Source of the DNA: Pseudomonas fluorescens
GTDB taxonomy: Bacteria; Pseudomonadota; Gammaproteobacteria; Pseudomonadales; Pseudomonadaceae
Direction: 5' to 3'
Assembly (NCBI RefSeq): GCF_902497875.1
Contig: NZ_CABVHY010000017.1
Span: 62,001 to 126,000 of the forward strand
DNA length: 64,000 nt
Shown: one piece after another, positions 34,181-42,984 of the stretch
How the letters are laid out: each line of letters opens with the position of its first letter
How positions within the stretch are numbered: position 1 is the first letter of the stretch
The notes under the pieces: generated by a model
What the model was told of the DNA's origin: nothing
Seen by the model: only the letters and a program-made list of their open reading frames with translations
The model's database searches: none
Made by a program: the position numbers and the translations under genes

Positions 34181-36102
34181 TACTCCGAATCTGGGCGACC
34201 ACGCCGGGAAACCGCTTGCGCGAGGAACTCAGCGAACTGGGCGACGGGCATCGAGCCCAGGTCAGCACCTTCACGAGTACGCACAGCGACAGTCTGCATC
34301 TCGACTTCCCGATCTCCGATAACCAAGAGATAAGGAACCTTGAGCAAAGTATGCTCGCGGATTTTAAAGCCGATCTTTTCATTTCTCAAGTCAGACTTGG
34401 CACGAAATCCGCTTTGATTGAGAGTTTTTTCAACCTCAGCGGCAAAATCTGCCTGTTTATCAGTGATATTCATGATCACTGCCTGAGTCGGAGCCAGCCA
34501 CGCAGGAAACGCGCCCTCGTAATGCTCGATCAGGATCCCGACGAAACGTTCGAAGGAACCGAGGATCGCCCGGTGCAACATGACCGGATGCTTGCGACTG
34601 TTGTCTTCGGAGACGTATTCGGCTCCCAGACGGATCGGCAGGTTAAAATCGAGCTGCAGGGTACCACACTGCCAGACGCGACCAAGGCAATCTTTCAGCG
34701 AGAACTCGATTTTCGGGCCGTAGAAAGCACCCTCGCCTGGCTGCAGATCGTACGGCAGGCCCGCACTATCAAGGGCTGCGGCCAGTGCAGCTTCGGCGCG
34801 ATCCCACAGCTCGTCGGAACCGACGCGTTTTTCCGGACGAGTGGACAGCTTCATCTCGACGTCTTTAAAGCCGAAGTCGGCATAAACGTCCATGGTCAGC
34901 TTGATGAACGCAGCGGATTCGGCCTGCATCTGCTCTTCGGTGCAGAAGATGTGGGCGTCGTCCTGAGTGAACGCACGCACACGCATGATGCCGTGCAGCG
35001 CGCCCGATGGCTCGTTCCGGTGGCAGGCACCGAATTCGGCCAGACGCATCGGCAACTCGCGGTAGCTCTTCAGGCCCTGGTTGAACACCTGCACGTGGCA
35101 CGGGCAGTTCATTGGCTTGATGGCGTAGTCGCGGTTCTCCGACTGAGTGGTGAACATGTTGTCGGCGTAGTTGGCCCAGTGCCCGGATTTCTCCCACAGG
35201 CTGCGGTCAACGACCTGAGGCGTCTTGATCTCCAGGTAACCGTTGTCGCGCTGAACCTTGCGCATGTACTGCTCGAGCACCTGATACAGAGTCCAGCCGT
35301 TCGGGTGCCAGAACACCATGCCCGGCGACTCTTCCTGGGTGTGGAACAGGCCCAGGCGCTTGCCGATCTTGCGGTGATCGCGCTTTTCAGCTTCTTCGAT
35401 CCGCTGGATGTAAGCCGCCAGCTGCTTCTTGTCGGCCCATGCAGTGCCGTAAACGCGCTGCAATTGCTCGTTCTTGGCATCGCCACGCCAGTAGGCGCCG
35501 GACAGCTTGGTCAGCTTGAAGGACTTCAGGAAGCGAGTGTTCGGCACATGCGGACCACGGCACATGTCGACGTATTCTTCGTGATAGTACAGGCCCATGG
35601 CCTGCTCGTTCGGCATGTCTTCGACCAGGCGCAGCTTGTAGTCTTCGCCACGGGCCTTGAACACTTCGATCACTTCGGCGCGCGGAGTGACTTTCTTGAT
35701 CACGTCGTAATCTTTTTCGATCAGCTGCTGCATGCGCTGTTCGATGGCGGCCAGGTCATCCGGGGTGAAAGGACGCTCGAAGGCGATATCGTAATAGAAG
35801 CCTTCGTCGATGACCGGACCGATGACCATCTTGGCCGTCGGGTACAGCTGCTTGACCGCGTGGCCAACCAGGTGGGCGCAAGAGTGGCGAATGATCTCCA
35901 GCCCCTCTTCATCCTTTGGCGTAATGATTTGCAGCGTGGAATCGCTGTCGATGATGTCGCTGGCGTCGACCAGCTTGCCATCGACCTTGCCGGCCACGGT
36001 GGCTTTGGCCAGGCCAGCACCAATGGATGCGGCGACCTCGGCTACGGAAACCGGGTGATCGAATGAACGTTGACTGCCGTCGGGAAGAGTAATAGTTGGC
36101 AT
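34180..36102 (-). CDS. thrS: Threonyl-tRNA synthetase
   Basis: The 640-residue class II enzyme that charges tRNA-Thr. Order: TGS domain (PTITLPDGSQRSFDHPVSVAEVA), editing domain with HSCAHLVGHAVKQLYP, catalytic core with motif 2 region RLAEFGACHRNEPSGALHGIMRVRAFTQDDAHIF, and the anticodon-binding domain. Start ATG 36102 gives the normal N-terminus and follows GAGGAG. First gene of the operon. Confidence 0.97.
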   Translation of the reverse strand: MPTITLPDGSQRSFDHPVSVAEVAASIGAGLAKATVAGKVDGKLVDASDIIDSDSTLQIITPKDEEGLEIIRHSCAHLVGHAVKQLYPTAKMVIGPVIDEGFYYDIAFERPFTPDDLAAIEQRMQQLIEKDYDVIKKVTPRAEVIEVFKARGEDYKLRLVEDMPNEQAMGLYYHEEYVDMCRGPHVPNTRFLKSFKLTKLSGAYWRGDAKNEQLQRVYGTAWADKKQLAAYIQRIEEAEKRDHRKIGKRLGLFHTQEESPGMVFWHPNGWTLYQVLEQYMRKVQRDNGYLEIKTPQVVDRSLWEKSGHWANYADNMFTTQSENRDYAIKPMNCPCHVQVFNQGLKSYRELPMRLAEFGACHRNEPSGALHGIMRVRAFTQDDAHIFCTEEQMQAESAAFIKLTMDVYADFGFKDVEMKLSTRPEKRVGSDELWDRAEAALAAALDSAGLPYDLQPGEGAFYGPKIEFSLKDCLGRVWQCGTLQLDFNLPIRLGAEYVSEDNSRKHPVMLHRAILGSFERFVGILIEHYEGAFPAWLAPTQAVIMNITDKQADFAAEVEKTLNQSGFRAKSDLRNEKIGFKIREHTLLKVPYLLVIGDREVEMQTVAVRTREGADLGSMPVAQFAEFLAQAVSRRGRPDSE

Positions 36103-36490
36103 GGCGCCTCCTCTCCTAGTGGTGACCCCTACCAAAGGTCACGTGGGTTGGGATGAGCCAGTACAAGATTCAGTCCAGGCCATTCAATAACGAACGCTTG
36201 CCTTACAGCGGCAGGAGCCTTGCGGCCAACCGGAAAACCGAATCAGAGTGACTGGAGTTCAAATCAGGATTATCAAAGGTGCAGACCGCTACCGGGACGA
36301 AATACCATCCGGAGCCTGAAAACACTCAAGCCGGGCATGCTAGCACAGATGAACGGTCATCGCGCCGCGCTACCCTCGCGCTGGCGTAATTCGCCGGATT
36401 TTGTGCAAGAGTGCTGAACTTGAGCTGCACTTCAGGCCTCAGATACAGAGAACCGTACTCTGCCCCATCGACCACAAGGAGCATCCCAGC
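36103..36490. other. Spacer between thrS and the small exported protein gene
   Basis: I see no gene or strong structure here. It must hold divergent promoters for the thrS operon and for the gene at 36491, but no consensus boxes stand out. Confidence 0.4.
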
Positions 36491-36790
36491 ATGCGTCTGA
36501 ATCGTTTTTTCGCCATTGCTGCGCCCATCATCCTGTTACTGCCGCTGACCGCCAATGCCGCTTGGCCCGAGGGCCAGCGTGAAAAATACATGGCTCAGTG
36601 CACCCAGGCCGCCGGTTCGCAGCCCGGGATCAGCGCCGCCACTGCAAAATCCCATTGCGCATGCGGTGCCGACAAGATCGCTTCTTACGACGCCAAGGAC
36701 ATTCAGGCGCTGATGGATAACAAGGCCAGTGTCGATCTTTCGAACAAGGCACTGGCGGCTATTTCGACCTGCAAAGTGCCGAAAAAATAA
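36491..36790 (+). CDS. Small exported protein with three cysteines
   Basis: A 99-residue protein with a signal peptide (MRLNRFFAIAAPIILLLPLT then NAA-W, about 24 residues). The mature part is helical with Cys at CTQAAG, CACG and STCKVP, likely disulphide-bonded in the periplasm. AAGGAG lies about ten bases before ATG 36491. I do not recognise a named family; similar short proteins are common in Pseudomonas. Confidence 0.75.
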   Translation: MRLNRFFAIAAPIILLLPLTANAAWPEGQREKYMAQCTQAAGSQPGISAATAKSHCACGADKIASYDAKDIQALMDNKASVDLSNKALAAISTCKVPKK

Positions 36791-37082
36791 TCGCCCGATG
36801 AGCTTTTCAAGCGGTTTCGAACCGGTGAAATGACCTGAAAAACAGCTTTGCCCTACAAAATAACCAGCTTTTACAGCTTTTTTTATCGTCTTTATTTTCG
36901 GATGAAAGCCCCTGAAACCGGGGCTTCCAGCCACTTCAGGCGATAAAGGAAACGCAACTGATCGGCAAACGGCACCTGCGGGGGGCTCCCAAGTCGAACA
37001 TTTCGACTATGATACCCCGGTGTGCCCAGTTGGCCTGAGCAGCACAGCACTACTGAAAATATATGTTTCTTGGAGATACACC

Positions 37083-37295
37083 ATGTCTAATCGCCAAACC
37101 GGCACCGTTAAATGGTTCAACGATGAAAAAGGCTTCGGCTTCATCACTCCTCAAGGTGGCGGTGACGACCTGTTCGTACACTTCAAAGCTATCGAAAGCG
37201 ACGGTTTCAAAAGCCTGAAAGAAGGCCAGACTGTTTCCTTCGTGGCTGCGAAAGGCCAAAAAGGTATGCAAGCTGAGCAAGTTCGCGCTGAGTAA
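37083..37295 (+). CDS. Cold-shock protein, CspA family
   Basis: A 70-residue RNA chaperone with RNP1 (KGFGFITP) and RNP2 (DLFVHF). TTGGAG lies nine bases before ATG 37083. The leader between 36791 and 37082 is long, as for cold-induced mRNAs whose 5' end folds, though no cold box was proven. A strong terminator follows. Resembles Pseudomonas CapA/CapB-type proteins. Confidence 0.95.
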   Translation: MSNRQTGTVKWFNDEKGFGFITPQGGGDDLFVHFKAIESDGFKSLKEGQTVSFVAAKGQKGMQAEQVRAE

Positions 37296-37310
37296 TTTCT
37301 CCGCGAGCTA

Positions 37311-37341
37311 AAAAAACCCCGTCCATGTGACGGGGTTTTTT
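37311..37341. terminator. Terminator after the cold-shock gene
   Basis: ACCCCGTC / GACGGGGT stem with CATGT loop, A-run before and T-run after, so it can stop transcription from both sides (cold-shock gene and the converging lipoprotein gene). Confidence 0.92.
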
Positions 37342-37370
37342 ATGGGCGCAACAAAAAAAAGCAGGAACAA

Positions 37371-37682
37371 TCAGCCGCAGTTGACCCGAGTGATTACCAG
37401 GTTGGCGTCGGTATTGAGGTTCAGGCGATCGGAGCGATACTCCAGCGTCACCATGTCGTTCGGCTTGAGGATTCGCGCGTTCTGCGCACCCGAGCGCGTA
37501 CGCGCCTGCTCCAGCAGCTCGGGCGAAGCCTTCTTGCCGATGGCGAATTGCGCCGCTGCAGATTCACAGCGGCTGTGTCCGGTCTCGGTCGCCACAGGGT
37601 CTTTTGCCGATTCGGCGGTACTGCAGCCGGTCAGGACGACTGCTGCCAACAAGGTACCGAATGACGCGAGCTTCCAAGGCAT
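37371..37682 (-). CDS. I78-family peptidase inhibitor lipoprotein
   Basis: A 103-residue lipoprotein: lipobox VVLTGC near residue 20, then the I78 core CESAAAQFAIGKKASPELLEQAR ... NDMVTLEYRSDRLNLNTDANLVITRVNCG, with the two Cys that form the family disulphide. I78 proteins inhibit serine proteases such as elastase or subtilisin. GGAGG before ATG 37682 supports the start. It converges with the cold-shock gene. Confidence 0.85.
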   Translation of the reverse strand: MPWKLASFGTLLAAVVLTGCSTAESAKDPVATETGHSRCESAAAQFAIGKKASPELLEQARTRSGAQNARILKPNDMVTLEYRSDRLNLNTDANLVITRVNCG

Positions 37683-37849
37683 GAAGCCTCCTTTTTCAAA
37701 AAATAAGCAGAGATCGTGCGACAGCTGATTTGGTTGTTGGTTTCAACAACACCCCTGGCATCCTGCCCGCAACCTATCCAGCGCTCCAGTCTGCCTCAGC
37801 CGGCACAGAATTTTCTCGATTCAATCGTGACTGAATATGAACCGCGCGC

Positions 37850-38155
37850 TTAGTAGACGTCGATGTAGTCGAACGGAGGGTTAGGCCAGTTCTGCTTCAA
37901 GGCGTTGTAAATCTGCATCACCCAGACCGCGTCACTGGCAGCGACCGCACCGACGTAGCCCGAGCCCTTCGCCCAGGTTTCCAGACGAAACAACAGACCT
38001 TCGGTATCGGTACCACCGACGACGCCTGAAGAAATATAGGCTATACCGCTCTTGGTGACCCGCAGCTGGGTGTGCTCATCGTCGCTGGCCGAAGCCAGCA
38101 ACTGACGCACGGCCTCCAGGGTCAAGCTGTCAGGAGTATTCAAATCGATCTGCAC
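37850..38155 (-). CDS. Small conserved-type hypothetical protein
   Basis: A 101-residue soluble protein with no signal peptide, starting QIDLNTPDSLTLEAVRQLLASASDDEHTQLRVTKSGIAYIS. It resembles small Pseudomonas proteins of unknown role; I can name no domain. Codon use is like that of its neighbours. The start ATG 38155 has a poor ribosome site. Confidence 0.7.
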   Translation of the reverse strand: MQIDLNTPDSLTLEAVRQLLASASDDEHTQLRVTKSGIAYISSGVVGGTDTEGLLFRLETWAKGSGYVGAVAASDAVWVMQIYNALKQNWPNPPFDYIDVY

Positions 38156-38321
38156 AGCGCGGTCCTTGATAAATTCTCAAAGCCCAAGTGTCGCATAGCC
38201 CTCCTCCCATGCCTAAGTCGGAGTGCGAAAAGCCGCGCAAGATGTTTAACTCAACACAGCCCAAACCTCTCGGATCGACGACCAGGCCTTGGGCGGCCTA
38301 TTCAGACTTCGCGAGTTCATC

Positions 38322-38534
38322 ATGACAACCGTAAGCATCGACGCCGACATCAAAGCCAAATGGTCTCTGGGCCACTGTTCCTATAGCCCTGGCAGCCCGG
38401 AAGAGCTGGCGATCATCAGTATCGACCTGCTGGTCAAGGAACTGGGGGCGCAGGCAGCCCAGGTGTTCATCGCACAGATATTCGAAAAATACCCGAGTAA
38501 CCCTATAGGCGCGCCACACACGGAAAGGGCGTAA
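38322..38534 (+). CDS. Hypothetical 70-residue protein
   Basis: Starts TTVSIDADIKAKWSLGHCSYS and contains a helical segment (LAIISIDLLVKELGAQAAQVFIAQIFEKY). No family recognised; no strong ribosome site (GCGAG upstream). Codon use is host-like. It lies between two minus-strand genes. Confidence 0.6.
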   Translation: MTTVSIDADIKAKWSLGHCSYSPGSPEELAIISIDLLVKELGAQAAQVFIAQIFEKYPSNPIGAPHTERA

Positions 38535-38567
38535 CGCCCCACAGGCTGGCACCCGCGGGACTGAAGC

Positions 38568-39545
38568 TTACTTGAGACGGGCCAGGCGCGCTGTCAGCAA
38601 GTCGAAGAATCCCTGGGCATCGCCGCTCTCGACCCAGAACACGTTCTTTTCCTGCTTCAGACCGTCGTGCCAGTCTACGATGGTCTGGCCGAAGGTCGGC
38701 CCTTCACGGCTATCGACCACCATGTTGACCTGTCGGCCGTTGAACAACTGTGGCTTGAGCAGATAAGCAATGACAGTGGCGTCATGTACCGGGCCACCCG
38801 ACATGCCGTAATGCTCCATATCGGCTTTGACATACTCGTAGAGAATATCCCCGACCACCTTGCTGGCATTGTTGCCCAACGCCGCGATTTGCTGCAAACG
38901 TGCTTCACTGGTGAGCACTTTGTGGGTCACGTCCAGCGGCAGGTACGTCAGCTTGACGCCGCTGTTGAGGACCACTTCAGCAGCCTGCGGATCGGCGAAC
39001 AGATTGAACTCGGCGACCGGGGTGATATTGCCGCCATTGAAGTGCGCGCCACCCATGACCACTACTTCCTTGATGCCCTGGGTAATGTCCGGCGCCTGAA
39101 TCAGCGCCAGCGCCAGATTGGTCTGCGGGCCAAGCATGGCAATGGTGATGCTGTGGGGTTTGGCGGCGCGCAAGGTGTCGATCAGGTAATTGACCGCGTT
39201 GCCTTCGGCCAGGCCGGCCTTGGGCTCGTGCACCGTGACACCCGAGATGCCCTCTTTGCCATGGATATTCTCGGCGTAGATCGGCGTGCGCAACAAGGGC
39301 TTCGACGCCCCCGCATACACCGGTACGTCTTCGCGCCCCGCCCACTCGCGGGCCAGCCGGGCATTGCGCGAGGTCTTGTCCAGCCGCACGTTGCCGGCAA
39401 CGGTGGTGAGCGCGCGAATGTTCAGCTCCTCAGGGGACGCCAGGGCAAACAACAAGGCCACGACGTCATCGGCACCCGGATCGGTGTCGATAATCAGCTC
39501 GATTTTATCCGCCGCGTGGGCGCTTGTAGCGGTGATCAATGACAA
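38568..39545 (-). CDS. Nucleoside hydrolase with an in-frame TAA near its start
   Basis: An inosine-uridine-type hydrolase that would split ribonucleosides into base and ribose. The active-site aspartate cluster DTDPGADDVVAL is near the N-terminus; GGAHFNGGNITPVAEFN and a later HDATV segment complete the metal/ribose site. The natural start appears to be ATG 39596 (AAGGAG upstream), but codon 4 is TAA (39585-39587); beyond it the same frame gives a perfect signal peptide (LVRSLLLLSLITATSAHA). Only TTG codons such as 39545 remain after the stop. Either the gene is inactivated or expressed weakly by restart. It follows rbsD, suggesting nucleoside salvage feeding the ribose operon. Confidence 0.8.
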   Translation of the reverse strand: MSLITATSAHAADKIELIIDTDPGADDVVALLFALASPEELNIRALTTVAGNVRLDKTSRNARLAREWAGREDVPVYAGASKPLLRTPIYAENIHGKEGISGVTVHEPKAGLAEGNAVNYLIDTLRAAKPHSITIAMLGPQTNLALALIQAPDITQGIKEVVVMGGAHFNGGNITPVAEFNLFADPQAAEVVLNSGVKLTYLPLDVTHKVLTSEARLQQIAALGNNASKVVGDILYEYVKADMEHYGMSGGPVHDATVIAYLLKPQLFNGRQVNMVVDSREGPTFGQTIVDWHDGLKQEKNVFWVESGDAQGFFDLLTARLARLK

Positions 39546-39641
39546 AAGCAGCAGACTCCGGACCAGGTGTTGAAATAGCTGAGCTTAGCGGTACATGGCG
39601 CACTCCTTGTGCGTGAGAAATCCTGGTTGAGGTACAGCGGT

Positions 39642-40046
39642 CTAAAACGTCACGCCCGCGACCAACACAATGTTGCAATACGGCTGACATTCGCCGGTAC
39701 GAACCACTGCACGGGCTTGTCGAGTGAGGGTTTTGAATGCTTCGTGACTGAGCAACTTGCGCTCGCCCAATGCTGCCCTGGCCGTCAGCTCGTCAATCAC
39801 TTGCAGCGCAGGCGGCTGCTTGAGCAGGATTTCTTCGGCCAGCACATGGCTTTCCACCTGCATTTCGCTGAGCACCACCTGCAAGGTGCTGACGAAGTCC
39901 GGAATACCTTGGGTCAACGCCAGGTCGATCAATTCGACACCGGGCGGCACTGGCAAACCAGCATCGGCAATCACCACCCTATCGCCATGACCCAGAGAGG
40001 CGATCAATCGCGACAAGGCGATGTTGAGCAACGGCGTCTTTTTCAT
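39642..40046 (-). CDS. rbsD: D-ribose pyranase
   Basis: A 134-residue RbsD that interconverts beta-pyranose and furanose forms of ribose before phosphorylation. Family marks: LNIALSRLIASLGHGDRVVIADAGLPVP with the catalytic His, and the C-terminal VRTGECQPYCNIVLVAGV. Its start overlaps the rbsK stop by four bases. Confidence 0.95.
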   Translation of the reverse strand: MKKTPLLNIALSRLIASLGHGDRVVIADAGLPVPPGVELIDLALTQGIPDFVSTLQVVLSEMQVESHVLAEEILLKQPPALQVIDELTARAALGERKLLSHEAFKTLTRQARAVVRTGECQPYCNIVLVAGVTF

Positions 40047-40960
40047 GAGGGGCTAAAGGCCTGTACGTCGGACAAGGTTGGAATGGAAGGTTGTGCGCCG
40101 GCTCGAGTGACCGACAGCGCGGCCGCGATCTGGCCGAAGCGAATGGCCTCGGCTTCGCTTTGGCCGGCCGCCAGTGCCGCGGCAAACCCACCGACGCAGG
40201 TGTCACCCGCTGCCGTCGTGTCAAGCGCCTTGACCTTCGGCGCGGGGAAATGCTCGAAGCCCTGCCCGTTGGCAAACAGCGAACCCTGGGCTCCGAGGGT
40301 AACGATGACTTTACCGGCGCCCGCCGCTATCAATCGACCCGCGGCGGCTTCGGCGGTTGCCAGCGAATCCACCGGCAAGCCGCTCAGGGCCGACGCCTCG
40401 CTTTCATTGGGAATCAGGTAATCAATGGATGAATACCAGTGCGCCGGCAACGGACTGCTTGCGGGGGCTGGATTGAGAATCATGGTCTTGCCCAGCTCCC
40501 GACCGCGCTTGAGGGTGTAGCCGACGGTCTGCATCGGCACCTCGAGCTGGCAGATGATCACATCGGCGGTCTGCAACACCGCGTCGAAAGCGCTGACCAC
40601 TTCGGGCATGAGTTGACCGTTGGCGCCCGCGACTATGACGATCGAGTTCTGGCTGCTGTCATCGACCACGATCAACGCGACGCCACTGGAACCCTCGACG
40701 GTGGTCACGGCCTGGCAGTCGATCTGCTCGGCCAGCAGCGCCGCTCGCAGCTGCTCGCCATAACCATCGCCGCCGACACAGCCGATCATCGACACCTGCG
40801 CGCCCAGGCGTGCCGCAGCAACGGCCTGGTTGGCGCCCTTGCCGCCCGACACGGTGGCAAACGACTGGCCAATCAGCGTTTCACCGGCTCGCGGCAATCG
40901 CTCTGCCCGGGTCACCAGGTCCATGTTCAGGCTGCCTACTACCACTACTTTTGCTGGCAT
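40043..40960 (-). CDS. rbsK: Ribokinase
   Basis: A 305-residue PfkB-family kinase phosphorylating ribose at O5. GSLNMDLVTRAERLPRAGETL and GGKGANQAVAAARLGA form the substrate site; DTTAAGDTCVGGFAAAL holds the catalytic Asp and the anion hole. Coupled to rbsD by ATGA. Normal length. Confidence 0.96.
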   Translation of the reverse strand: MPAKVVVVGSLNMDLVTRAERLPRAGETLIGQSFATVSGGKGANQAVAAARLGAQVSMIGCVGGDGYGEQLRAALLAEQIDCQAVTTVEGSSGVALIVVDDSSQNSIVIVAGANGQLMPEVVSAFDAVLQTADVIICQLEVPMQTVGYTLKRGRELGKTMILNPAPASSPLPAHWYSSIDYLIPNESEASALSGLPVDSLATAEAAAGRLIAAGAGKVIVTLGAQGSLFANGQGFEHFPAPKVKALDTTAAGDTCVGGFAAALAAGQSEAEAIRFGQIAAALSVTRAGAQPSIPTLSDVQAFSPS

Positions 40961-40983
40961 ACATCAATACTCGTCAATTCGGT

Positions 40984-42003
40984 TCAGCGGAATTGGTCGA
41001 AGACGCCGGCCAGCGGCGCAGTCGACTCTCGCAAGACAATGCTGGGGGTCACGATGCGCTGATCAGTCGCCAGTTGGGGGCTCGCGATCCGCCGCAACAG
41101 GACTTGCGCAGCCATCTCGCCCAACTCAAGGATCGACTGGCCCACAGTGGTCAGTGCCGGATAGACATAACGGCTCATCTGGATATCGTCGAAGCCAATG
41201 ACCGAGAGCTCGCTCGGCACGCGAATATTGCGCTCGGCCGCGGCACGCAACACGCCGATACCGATCATGTCGTTACCGGCGAATATCGCACTGGGCGGAT
41301 TCTTTTCCAGCAGCCGGGCGGCAGCGCTGTATCCGCCGGTACTGGTGAAGTCGCTCTCGAGCATTCGCTCCCGCGGCACTTGCACCCCGGCTTCTTTCAG
41401 CGCCCGGCAATAACCGGCCAGACGCATCTGCGCCACGCTGGTATGGGCCGGGCCGCCGATACAGGCGATGTCCCGGTGGCCCAGATCGAGCAAGTGGCGA
41501 GTCGCCAGATAGGCGCCGTATTCATGATCGATGCGCACCATGTCCGCATCGATCCCCTCCAGCCCGCGGTCGACTATCACCATCGGCGTGCGTACTGCGG
41601 CGAGACCGGCAGCCAGGCCGGCGTCACCACCGGCCGAGGCGACGATCAAACCATCGATGCGCTTTTCCAGCAGCACCCGCAGATAACTGCGCTGCTTGTC
41701 GGGGTTGTCGTCGGAGTTGCACAGAATCACGCAGTAGCCGTTACGCTCGCAGTAATCCTCGATGCCCCGGGCCAGTTCGGCGAAGTACGGGTTGAGGCTG
41801 TTGGGTACCAGCAAGCCAATGGTCGCCGTGGTTTTCGCTTTCAACGAGCGGGCCACGGCACTGGGCACGTAGTCCAGGCTCTTGATCGCCGCCTCGACTT
41901 TGATCCTGACTTCTTCACTGACTGGCCGGGTCTTGTTCACCACGTGAGACACCGTGGTGTAGGAAATTCCGGCGAGCGCTGCGACATCTTTGATGGTTGC
42001 CAT
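40984..42003 (-). CDS. rbsR: LacI-family repressor of the ribose operon
   Basis: A 339-residue LacI/GalR protein. HTH and hinge: ATIKDVAALAGISYTTVSHVVNKTRPVSEEVRIKVEAAIKSLDYVPSAVARSLK, then a periplasmic-binding-like effector domain. It lies inside the rbs operon between rbsC and rbsK. The LacI-type palindrome upstream of rbsB (45642-45655) is its likely operator, released by ribose. Confidence 0.94.
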   Translation of the reverse strand: MATIKDVAALAGISYTTVSHVVNKTRPVSEEVRIKVEAAIKSLDYVPSAVARSLKAKTTATIGLLVPNSLNPYFAELARGIEDYCERNGYCVILCNSDDNPDKQRSYLRVLLEKRIDGLIVASAGGDAGLAAGLAAVRTPMVIVDRGLEGIDADMVRIDHEYGAYLATRHLLDLGHRDIACIGGPAHTSVAQMRLAGYCRALKEAGVQVPRERMLESDFTSTGGYSAAARLLEKNPPSAIFAGNDMIGIGVLRAAAERNIRVPSELSVIGFDDIQMSRYVYPALTTVGQSILELGEMAAQVLLRRIASPQLATDQRIVTPSIVLRESTAPLAGVFDQFR

Positions 42004-42006
42004 GAT

Positions 42007-42984
42007 TCATGCCTGCCGACGTGCGCGCTGACTGCGATAAGTATCGAGCACCACTGCGACCACGATAACCGCGCCAGTGATGATGCGTTTGGTGGGCTCG
42101 GTCGCGCCGATTTGCGCGAGACCAGCCGCCAGCACGGAGATGATCAGCACGCCAAAAAAGGTACTGATGACCGAACCGCGCCCACCCATGAGGCTGGTGC
42201 CACCGATGACCACCGCGGCGATGACTTGCAGCTCCAGGCCGGAACCGGCATTCGGGTCCGCCGCTTCCAGGCGAGAGATCTGGAACAGCGCCGCCACCCC
42301 GGCCAACAGCCCCATCAGACTGAACACCAGAATCTTGTAAGGCTTTGGATTGATACCTGCCAGGCGCACCGCTTCTTCGTTGGTACCAATGCCGATCAGG
42401 TAGCGCCCGAACACCGTGCGCGTCAGCACCGCCTGAGCGATGAAGATGATCAACAGGGCAATGATGAACGACGGCGAAATACCAAAGGCAATCGGGTTCG
42501 ACAGCCAGGCAAAGGCATCGCCGATATAAGCGGTGCGCGAGCCAGTCATCTGGTAAGCCACGCCGCGAGCCATTTCCAGCACGCCCAGGGACACGATGAA
42601 CGAGGGAATCCGCCAGGCCACGGTGATCGAACCGGTGATGGTACCGGCCAGCGCCGCGACGGCCATGCCGAGTACCGCGGCCGGCATGACGCTCCAGCCC
42701 CAGCCGAGGATTGCCACGCTGACCGCCGACGCCGCCAGCGCCAACACCGACCCGACCGACAAGTCGATACCGCCGATGATCAGGACGAAGGTCATGCCGA
42801 CGGCCAGTACCATCAAATCCGGAATCTGATTGGCCAGGGTGCTGAAGGTGTCATAGGAGAGGAAATGACTGCTCAAGGTCGAGAACAGGGCAATCATCGC
42901 CAGCAAGGCACCGGCCAGACCCAGATAAGTGCCCAGGCCATAATAGTTGCCACTACGTTTGCTGGCAGAAGGTGCAGTTGTCAT
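42007..42984 (-). CDS. rbsC: Ribose ABC transporter permease
   Basis: A 325-residue inner-membrane permease of the CUT2 type, with about ten spans and the coupling segment GGIDLSVGSVLALAASAVSVAIL and GGTSLMGGRGSVISTFFGVL. Overlaps rbsA by four bases and is followed by rbsR after three bases. Confidence 0.95.
   Translation of the reverse strand: MTTAPSASKRSGNYYGLGTYLGLAGALLAMIALFSTLSSHFLSYDTFSTLANQIPDLMVLAVGMTFVLIIGGIDLSVGSVLALAASAVSVAILGWGWSVMPAAVLGMAVAALAGTITGSITVAWRIPSFIVSLGVLEMARGVAYQMTGSRTAYIGDAFAWLSNPIAFGISPSFIIALLIIFIAQAVLTRTVFGRYLIGIGTNEEAVRLAGINPKPYKILVFSLMGLLAGVAALFQISRLEAADPNAGSGLELQVIAAVVIGGTSLMGGRGSVISTFFGVLIISVLAAGLAQIGATEPTKRIITGAVIVVAVVLDTYRSQRARRQA

Noticed and set aside
34216..36066. 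Very long plus-strand frame
   Set aside because: It is the antisense shadow of thrS, caused by high GC and codon bias.
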